Positions 55,971-64,000 of a stretch of DNA of 64,000 bases are shown in pieces. The stretch's first letter is position 1. Each line of letters starts with the position of its first letter. A program made the position numbers and the translations under genes. The notes under the pieces are model-generated. The model was not told where the DNA came from and searched no databases. It was given only the letters and a program-made list of their open reading frames with translations. This DNA is from Sternotherus odoratus (Eukaryota > Chordata > Testudines > Kinosternidae). The stretch lies in the NCBI GenBank assembly GCA_032164245.1, contig JAVMKO010000003.1:40054890-40118889 (forward strand), in the 5' to 3' direction.

Positions 55971-58962
55971 CTTTTAACATATTGACAAACAAACAAAAAA
56001 AAAGACTGAATTTATATAGTGAGATTAACAGCCCTGTTCCAGTCCCTATTCCACATAAAGGGGCGAAAGTACTGTAAAAGGACTCTAGAAGCTACAGATC
56101 AAGTCAGGAGAGAATTCCCCTGGTGCAGCAATAGTCATTATTTTTAATGGGAGCTGCATGTCTATATCCCCTAGCTGGCATTGAAAACCTCAACCATAAT
56201 GCTTCCCTGTCAATTCCCAAATCAAACCCAGTTTCCTACTTCTTGGATTATTTTAATATCACTGACCCTGCAGGAAAAAAAAAGTAAAATATGTTGAATG
56301 AACATTCCCAATTTAATTATAAGGTAGTGTGCGATAGGATAAGCAGAAAATTCCTAAGGCCCACCTGCTTAAATATCTAAGAAGAGAACATAGAGATTTA
56401 TCAAAAGCATCAGATGCTTAAGGTCCCAACTCCAGAGAATTTTAATGGAGTTAGGTTCTTTGCTGTAATTTGTGCCTTTGAAAATCTCCTCTAGAGTGTC
56501 GAACATTAATGTTTTATTAAACAATCTATCTATTGCTAACTGCAGTAAATGTCCTACAGCATATCAGACTTTATGTACATGTCTTAAAATAAGTTCAGTC
56601 AAACTCTTAAATGCTGACAACATTACTACAAGCCTCATTCTGATGTAACTCTTCTTTTCTTTAGAAGACCATGCTTTCACCTTGGTCTTCTTTGCCATTG
56701 GAAATTCAGTACTTTCTAGCAAATGCCAACTCCTCATGCTGCCAATATTGACTTAGAGTTTTTTGATATTTGACCTGAATGCACCTCAACTTCTCCTGAA
56801 CAGACTCAGTCCCAATTTGGTAGTGGAAGGGTTCTAAACAAATAAGGCTGAACACAAGACAAGGATCCAACTGTTCTTCTTGAGCAATACTATTTTGAAA
56901 CACCTCCTTGTTGGCTCTTTCTCATTATCCCTTTCAGATGTTTGGCCAACTTCAAGAATCACTAACTTCAAGAGTCACCATTAGATGACACACCATCACC
57001 AGAAGCAGGCATAAGAATCAGCTCTGTTGATCAAGTTGTCATCATGCATCCACTATTTCACTGTCAGGGATTTGGGTCCAGGTTAATTTTTAAATGCAGC
57101 ATCTTGCTGATATTTGCGAGTAGAATTGCCTTCTTGTGATGTAGTCAGTGCTGTGGAAGTACACTGTCCTGGAGTACATCCCCTTCGAAATAAAATACTG
57201 CCTTGTTCTGAAGATTACATCACAGGATGGACTCTCAGATGCCTCACAATTTGTGTAGTCATTTATATCTGCAAAGTGTGAAAAACACAATCACTTTCAC
57301 AGGTATAAATGACTGCACCTGATGCAAAGTAATGGAACAGGTGGCGTTTTGGGGGTTTTAGCAGCTTCTTCTCTGTTACTGCTGCTGTTCCTGTATTTTA
57401 ATGACAAGTTTGTTATGAACAATATCTAGGTAAGATTTAGATTCTTCATAACAATCAAATACATGGTACTTGGAGATGGAATTAGTACTACTGGAATTGT
57501 ATTTAAAATCTAGATATGACTTAGATAATTAATAATAAATACTTTGCATTTGGAGATAGAATTATTGTTACTGAAATGTCAGAAGCAGAATGTTAACCAC
57601 TCTCTGCTTGCCTCAGTCACTCCATTCCTTGTCAGCATCCCTAATCACACAAAAGTAGTGATTGTGTGTGAACACTTTTTCTTTTCAGTGCTTCTGGGAA
57701 GTAAAATTACAGAACTCATCTAAGGACAGCCTCCTGCAGGGGACACATTCCTGCTGTGCCATCCCTAATGGGTGTGCAGCATTAATTGCTCTCTGTGACT
57801 GGCGAACTTTGTTGGTGGTCTAAAAATATTGGGGTGGATAGGAGCATGGGCACACCTCTCTGCCTCATTTGAGCATACTAACACCTCAGAGGATTAGTCC
57901 CAGCAATCAAGAATTACTGTTTGGCAGAAACCTTAACTGTTCAATTTCCTCCCATTTTTGTGCTTGATTTTGCAAAATTGCATCTACTTTTACATTTAAT
58001 CACTAACATTTCTCCCTCTCTTTAGCATTCTCCAATAGGGAGGCAGAAGAAAGGGGGCATTTCACAGAGCTCCAGAATACCATCATGGCAAAGGGCTTTT
58101 TATGTTTTATTCTTAATACACTTAATTCTGGTTATTTTTCTTCTATTAGTAATTGCTATTTTAAGGCTTAGGTTGTTTTCAAACTAATCTCATGTTCTTC
58201 CTTGAGTTTTACCTATAGAATTTCCAACTAAATTGCCTTAAAGAGAACACAGCACTGATTTTCAGCCATTATTTCTATTTCCAGATGCAGTGCTATTATG
58301 CTGTAATAATCCTCACCTTTGGTTCCACACAATTCATCCACAGTTAAAGAGAATCTGTGTTTTATTCTGTCAGTGAGGTTTGTGCTGCATGACTAGCTGA
58401 GAATTATAGTCGTGTTTTTCTCCCAAAGTTGAAATGTCCTCTAATATGACATACCATACAACAATAAAGTGTGGTTAACATCCAGAACTGTTTCCAGTGT
58501 AGCCCATAAGGAGCTCTCAAGCAAAGAAAAACAACAGTCATGAATAAACTCTCTTTAGTGCTCCCTTCGTCGCCACTACAAGGGGCAATGAACTTTGATA
58601 GACTGCATAATTCTTCCAGGTTAAATAAGAATGTAGCTAGTTCAGTTTGCTATACTTCACAATTTAACACTACATAAAATAGTTCATGCTCACATATGCA
58701 ATCAAATTCACATTTAAATATTCTTCATTAAAATTATGGTATACTTGAGTATACTTATGTGGAAAATGAGGGAGTTTTCTATATTATTTTTTTATGAATA
58801 CCATATGCACCTCAGTGTACCAGCCTGGCATTATTGTATCTGCCTGCATGGAGCTAAATTAAAGGAGGCTATCAGGGGAAAACAAACAGGAAACAAAACA
58901 AAGTAGAGATACCTAGGGTAAATAACTTCTTGGGAACAGTCACTAGAAAGATGCTGTACCAT
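55971..58962. other. Intron, no gene seen
   Basis: AT-rich sequence. Frames at 56706-56903 and 57090-57290 (minus) have no splice-bounded exon or recognised domain. Confidence 0.4.
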
Positions 58963-60765
58963 AGAGTCACAGACTTTAAGGTCAGAAGGGACCATCGTGA
59001 TAATCTAGTCTAACCTCCTTAACATTGCAGGCCACAGAATCTCACCCTCACCTGAAATAGACCTTTCTGGCTGAGATACTGAGGTTCTCAAATCATGGTT
59101 TAAAGACTTCAAAGTTACAGAAAATTTACCATTATATGAATTTTAACCTGCAAGTGACCTGTGCTTCATGCTATAGGGGAAGACAAAAGACCCCCAGGGT
59201 CTCAGTCAATCTAAACTGATTGAAAATTCCTTCCTGACCCCAAATATGGTGATCACTTAGACAATGAGCATGTGAGCAAGACCCACCAGGCAGATACCTG
59301 GCAAAGAATTCTCTGTAGTAACTCAGTGCCCTCTTCGTCTAATGTGTCATCTCCACCAGTTGGGGATTTTTGCTATCAGTAGTTGCCAATGGGCCACATG
59401 CCACTGTTACCGGGGGTTCTTTTAACCTAAAGTTCTTGGTAACTTTTACTCTGTGCGAGGTGGTGTCAGGAAATAAATCAGGGGAGACACAGCCATCCGA
59501 CTGATAGATGGCTGGCACAAACAGGGCAACACAGAAGTGCTTTCACCTAAAGCTAAACTTTACTTGGTCTCAAGCACTTACACACATCGCAACAGGTTAG
59601 TAAAACACCTCCAACCCTCAATAATTACCAATGCTGAGTGTGGCTCTTGAGTGGCACCGCAGCAGCCTTTCTGCTCCTGGGGACTGCAAGATGTATCCAG
59701 AGAGAAAATCCAGAAAAGTCCAACTACCTCAAATTCCCCCCCCCCTTATTTATACATTAGTATGTCCCTTAAAGAAAACTTGTTACAAGCAGTTCAATGA
59801 TCCAGCAAGAGGCCTCCTTCTGATTATTGATTAACCAGGTGTGGGTTTTTCCAGAGTCTGCAGTCTTGAGACCCTCAGTAGACATTCCTGGGGCACATCC
59901 TGCTCTTATCAGTAACTTCAACACAATTATTATCTGGAAAGGATGTGGGGTCAAACTGTCCTTTCTGTAACACCCAAAGACCTCCTCCCCTCCTGCCTTG
60001 ATAAAGTTCAGGCTGTGACTTGGCCAATTTACAGCCTGCTGACTTGACTGATTTTAGCAATAAGCATAGTGGTTTCAGGCATGTTACTGGTTTGCTGACA
60101 TCCACCCCTACAGTTCCCCTCCTTAAAGGTCACCTTTCACACAAGGGGACCCTTACATGATTGCTGCCATACCTGTTCTGGCTGCACCTGAGTTGAGATC
60201 CAATGAAAGCTCAAGGCTTTCAGCTGAGACTGAGCAAATTATCTTCTTGTTGGCATCCCATACTCAGCACACCAGCATAGCATCTGACAAGCAATTGTCT
60301 TAGCTTCCTTTCCCATTTAGGAGACAAGATCAATATGTTCCTTTCCTCTGGGTACGAGTGCCGGTGGCAGTAACCACTGACTCATCTGTCGGGGACCTGC
60401 CACGTAGGTAGTCCATCATACCATCCATTCCATAAATTTATCAAGTTCAATCTTGAAGTTTTTTGCCCCCACTGCTTCCCTTGGAAGGCTGTTCTTGAAC
60501 TTCATTTCTCTGATAGTTAGAAACCTCTGTCTTAGTTCAAGCCTAAATCAGCTGATGGCCAGTTTATTACAAATTAGTTCTTGTGTCTACATTGGCATTT
60601 ATATAACTCCTCTTCTCCCCCACTCCTTGGTATTTATCCCTCTGATGTATTTATAGAGAGCAGCTTTATCTCCCCTCAGCCTTCTTTTGGTTAGGCTAAA
60701 CAAGCCAAGCTCTTTGAGTCTCCTCTCAGAGGTTTTCCATTCCTTAGATCAGCCTTTCTCTGCAT
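58963..60765 (-). mobile_element. CR1 LINE 3' part, inverted, split by LTR insertion
   Basis: Starts with the inverted 3' end 'catagagtcacagacttta' and runs through 'aattccttcctgaccccaaa', 'gcaagacccaccaggcagat' and 'gatgggccacatg'-like text to 59404. It resumes at 60398 with 'gtccatcataccatcc' and ends near 60765 with 'caagccaagctctttgagtc'. The two halves are contiguous in the CR1 sequence. Confidence 0.88.
59405..60397 (-). mobile_element. Endogenous retroviral LTR plus short internal relic
   Basis: The insert splits a CR1 and is flanked by TGCCAC on both sides (59399-59404, 60398-60403). On the minus strand 60112-59405 is LTR-like: it starts TGTAGGGG and ends GGTAACA, with a TATA motif 'tataaataag' at 59754-59745. 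Just upstream lies a purine-rich 'aaggaggggaac' (about 60125-60113), as expected of a polypurine tract before a 3' LTR. The remaining 60126-60397 would be internal remnant with no open frame. A 5' LTR is missing although the flanking repeat looks intact, so the structure is odd. Confidence 0.6.
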
Positions 60766-60893
60766 CTGGGATTTTCATAACCCCCAACAGGGGCAACTTA
60801 ACTATTTCACTTCAGGTGGCATAAGGAATAAATCAACAAAATGACAACAATTCCATCTAAGATTCATTCAACTAAGCATGCTCTATCTAAAAC

Positions 60894-61015
60894 TAGGGTG
60901 ACCAGATGACCCGATTTTAGAGGAACAGTCCCGATTTTTGGGTCTTTTTCTTATATAGGCTCCCATTACCCCCACCCCCATCCTGATTTTTCATACTTGC
61001 TGCCTGGTCACCCTA
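60894..61015. mobile_element. 118-bp mariner-type MITE, TA duplication
   Basis: The element 60896-61013 begins GGGTGACCAGATGACCCGA and ends with CTGCCTGGTCACCC, flanked by TA on both sides. It is a common turtle MITE with 'tttcttatataggc' in the middle. Confidence 0.8.
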
Positions 61016-61373
61016 TTAAAATGGCAGTTTATTGGAATAAAGCACATACAAATAAGCAATAGGTTCAGAACATTCCAGATATTTACCTACCATCTGTAAC
61101 CAGCTCAATTTGGACACATTTTATTTGCCACATTTGTGACCTGCCTCACTTTAAGAGCTAGTTATCACAATTGGTAACAGGAGGGCTGCTGCTGAGAGAC
61201 CCAGTCTAAGATTGGTAGAACCACATGGTTCCATCCAGACAGAGGATGAAGGTAGCAAAACCTGTCAACAAAAGGGTGTACTCACGAAAAACTAGAAGAT
61301 TCTAAATTTCAGCTCACCATATAATCATGACACCTAGAGAGAGAGCAACTTAACAGCTGTAAGAGATCTCAAG

Positions 61374-61507
61374 GTATGTTTACAGTGCCTCTGAAATTTC
61401 AGCCCAACCTTCAGTATCTACAGATTTTTTTAGTGCATTAGCATAATTCCTGACTGCCATTGTAGGCTGGGAAGCTCACTCCCAGCTGCACTTTAGACAA
61501 GCCCTCA
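61374..61507. mobile_element. Possible diverged MITE
   Basis: 'aggtatgtttacagtgc' and the complementary 'gcactttagacaagccctc' resemble the ends of a turtle MITE. Weak. Confidence 0.3.
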
Positions 61508-61542
61508 CAGTCCACATGAAGTTGTACAGGTATCAATCTTGT

Positions 61543-61559
61543 CCCCCCCCCCCCCCCCT
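61543..61559. repeat. C17-rich homopolymer run
   Basis: About 17 C in a row directly left of the palindrome at 61566. Confidence 0.9.
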
Positions 61560-61565
61560 CCTTTT

Positions 61566-61892
61566 CATCCAGCTGCCTCTCTTGTGCTGGTTTATGACAT
61601 CTGTGTAACAATGCTGATCACATTATGTGAGAATGAGTTGTTACCTAGGGTGTTATCAGTGTACAGGTGGCACTGGAGCCTTTAGTGTCTAATGATTTCT
61701 CCACAGTTTTCATCTAACAAATGACAGTATTTGTAACAAATAGATGAGAAGCTTGGGAGAAATCATTAGACACCTGGGGCTTCAATGCCACCTGTACACT
61801 GCCAACAACTATGGTTACATCTCATTCTCAAATACTGTGTTCAGTATTGTTACACAGATGTCAGATACCAGTACGAGAGAAACATCTGGATG
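61566..61892. repeat. 327-bp imperfect palindrome
   Basis: The left arm, from 'catccagctgcctctctt' through 'ggtggcactgg' and 'gtgtctaatgatttctcc', is mirrored from 61749 to 61892 by 'ggagaaatcattagacac', 'tgccacctgtacact' and 'gagagaaacatctggatg'. Arms are about 140 bp with scattered mismatches. The 40-50 bp centre also pairs ('catctaacaaa' with 'tttgtaacaaatagatg'). Confidence 0.85.
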
Positions 61893-62034
61893 AAAAACAG
61901 CTGGCTGTAGCTCAAGCAAGGCGAGACAGAAGGGATGCTAGTAGGAAGAGAAAACAGTCTGAGGAGCTAACTGTTGCAGGCATTGCAAAGTCTGCTCCTC
62001 ACTTGTCAAAATCAGAGTTGTTCGGAAAACTGAG
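61893..62034 (+). other. Short basic open segment of unknown origin
   Basis: An open frame beginning in the right palindrome arm continues through AVAQARRDRRDASRKRKQ and SKSELFGKL before running into the MITE at 62035. The Arg/Lys-rich peptide looks protein-like but matches nothing I recognise. It may be a captured coding fragment or chance. Confidence 0.25.
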
Positions 62035-62267
62035 TGCTAGTCTACACTACAAAGGCTTTGCCAAAACAGCTAGCCTGGAATAACAATATCAGAAAATCCT
62101 TAATGGGGATGCAGTTTAAAATCAGCTTCCTGAATGACATAAGCTACACTGGCAAAAGTATTCTTACCAGCATAGCTTGTCATCATAGCTGTGTCAGTCG
62201 GGGTATGTTTTTTTCACACTCCTGAACTGATATAGCTATGCTGATAATTTATAGTGTAGGGCTAGCA
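62035..62267. mobile_element. Old turtle MITE
   Basis: Begins TGCTAGTCTACACTACAAAG and ends with TATAGTGTAGGGCTAGCA. 'ttaccagcatagcttgtc' and 'tatagctatgctgata' are family phrases. Target duplication not clear. Confidence 0.65.
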
Positions 62268-64000
62268 TGAATTTTCATGCAAGATGAAATGTAAGCATTT
62301 AGAAATTACTTTCCATGGTGAATTGCAATAAAAATTGAAATTTTTGAATTTGGAAACTTCAAAAATTAAAATTATCCACATTTTTGATTGAAATGAAATT
62401 ATTTGATAGTTTTTATTTTAAGTCAACATTCTGAACTGAAAAAAATGTTTTTTCCCCCCACAAACCTTAACTCATTACAAAATGATATACCATATGGGAC
62501 TAAAACTCATGAGTACTCCAAATACTCATGACAAACTTGTCTAACATCTAACAAAGGAAGAATGTGACAATATGGCTTAGAGCTGTATCTACAATTGAAC
62601 CCACTTATTCTACTTCATTCTTCTTCTCAGGTCTATATTTATAGCTCTTCATGATATCATCATAATATTTGGGGTCCATATCCTTTTTCACAAGTGATTC
62701 CATGGCCACATACATGTACTACGGTTCTCAGAAAGAATAGAAAGCTTTCAGAACCAAAACTAAAGGCCTCTTATTCTTAAATAGAATTCCTTTAACTGAA
62801 CAAGTAGGTGACAGACTTAGAATGTTAACCCTTAATGGGCCTGGTCTTCAAGCAGGGCCGGGTAGCAAACACTCAAGGCTCTGACAGGCAGTCAGGCAGA
62901 GCTGCAGCAGTTTATTCGCCCTACCTTTAAGGAGGACTCAGGGAGGGATGAGCACCAAGCACAGTCTATGAAACTCACGTAGGGCTTCCTGAGGAGCAAA
63001 GGCCTCCTGGCCTAAGGAAGGGGAATACTGCCATGTCAAGGGTGCGGTGACAGGGGGGGATGCATCCCACTCCAGGAGTGGGAAAGAAGTATCTGCCTAT
63101 TTCAACAGCTCCCTCCCAACTGATCTGCTGGGACTGTCTTTTACACTTTCCATTTCCTGTCCCACCCCTCTGCTTCTGGCGTGTATAGTATGGTCCTCCT
63201 GGCTCTGCCCACCCGGTGGCTTGCAACGTTCCCTCCACTTCTGCCTCTGAGGGAGGCCATCCCTACTTGCCATCATTTTATTTTCCCTTTCATCGCTAAA
63301 AACAAAAACAGCAGTCCCTAGCTCAGCACCTCAGTTATTTCTGGTACAGTTTATTATCATGGCTCAGTTCATGCATGAACCAAGTGCAGCAGATGCTATG
63401 TTTCGTGACTGAACATTGAAGGGAAGGATCCAGCTCTTCTGAAATTCACTATGTTTGTGCTATCAGTACAATTAAAAGTCAATAAATTAGTTGCTAATTA
63501 GGCATACAAAAATAATTATAAAGTGTCTATTTCAAAGTAGCCACTTCACTCTGCCAGTAGAAAAGATATAATTGAATGCCAACCCTCCCACTTCCTCGTC
63601 TAGTAAAACTATCTTAATGATCATGAGTCTCTTACAACTACAGACTTTGAACCAGCTGGTCACAGCAGATCTAGACTAACATTCATACCTTGAGAATTAT
63701 TTTTTCACTACTCCAGATGTCACTATCCCAACATAAAATGTTTGTAGTCAGCTTTTCTAGATACCTCCAAAAATCAATCACCTACATATCCACCAAAAGG
63801 AACAAGACAATATTTAAAGATAGAAATGGACACAATGATCAAAATCTTTCACTGAGTTCTGAGGCTCGCTCACTAAAAGCAGTTTCTATGTACAAAACTG
63901 ATTAGGTCAGTTCTTCTCCTGCTCTTCTCTCTCTTAGAGTATCAGACAAATTACCTCAAGAAAAAACACTCCTGACTCAAAAGATGAGGTTTGTTGAAAA
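62268..64000. other. Intron or repeat-poor sequence, no gene seen
   Basis: The GC-richer patch 62840-63250 has short frames on both strands without domains and may be an old LTR or other repeat. Nothing else supported. Confidence 0.35.

Noticed and set aside
57090..57290. 66-codon minus frame with several Cys, considered as an EGF exon
   Set aside because: Cys spacing does not fit EGF and no splice sites flank it.
1..64000. CRISPR arrays, rRNA operons, bacterial promoters or prophage
   Set aside because: None is present; all features fit a reptile intron rich in transposons.

Overview
The window is vertebrate nuclear DNA, almost certainly from a turtle. The evidence is the mix of repeats: many turtle-type CR1 LINE fragments with the usual 3' end, Penelope-like element tails with a GIY-YIG domain, PIF/Harbinger elements and MITEs with GGGTATGTCTTCACTA-type ends, many short hAT elements with 8-bp target duplications, and scattered retroviral LTRs. 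There are no bacterial operons, rRNAs or CRISPR arrays.

Host gene: the background is AT-rich intron of one large gene on the minus strand. Three exons at 46140-45950, 44064-43973 and 15192-15042 join in frame (phases 2/0, 0/2, 2/0) into most of one laminin-G domain. A fourth candidate exon at 55970-55924 has the matching phase and looks like the end of an EGF module. The best guess is EYS (eyes shut homolog), a photoreceptor matrix gene known for huge introns; the name is an inference. The 29-kb gap between the last two exons holds most of the transposons.

Layout: 1-15 kb has a CR1 tail, an old dispersed repeat, a Harbinger MITE with a GC-rich minisatellite (5497-6589), a Tigger-like element with a hairpin end (8368-9133), a Penelope tail (10.2-10.9 kb) and MIR-like SINEs. 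15-22 kb has the third exon, a solo LTR (16462-17046), small hAT and Harbinger MITEs and a pogo-like inverted repeat. 22991-27504 is an almost intact 4.5-kb PIF/Harbinger transposon inserted in an ERV-like relic. 28-35 kb has more MITEs and a GC-rich hAT element. 35.6-39 kb is a minus-strand relic of a LINE that carries an RNase H domain. 39.8-53.5 kb holds hAT elements sharing one internal GC-rich cassette, CR1 pieces, a second Penelope tail and two exons. 54-64 kb has CR1 on both strands, a retroviral LTR insertion, a mariner-type MITE and a 327-bp palindrome.

The most interesting locus is the Harbinger element. It carries the two genes expected of the family: a Myb/SANT-like DNA-binding protein (plus strand, two exons) and a DDE transposase (minus strand, one frameshift in an 11-C run). 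A third, apparently spliced gene lies wholly within the intron of the Myb-like gene on the opposite strand. It has consensus splice sites, an in-frame junction and its own poly(A) signal, and its 99-aa product is not one I recognise.
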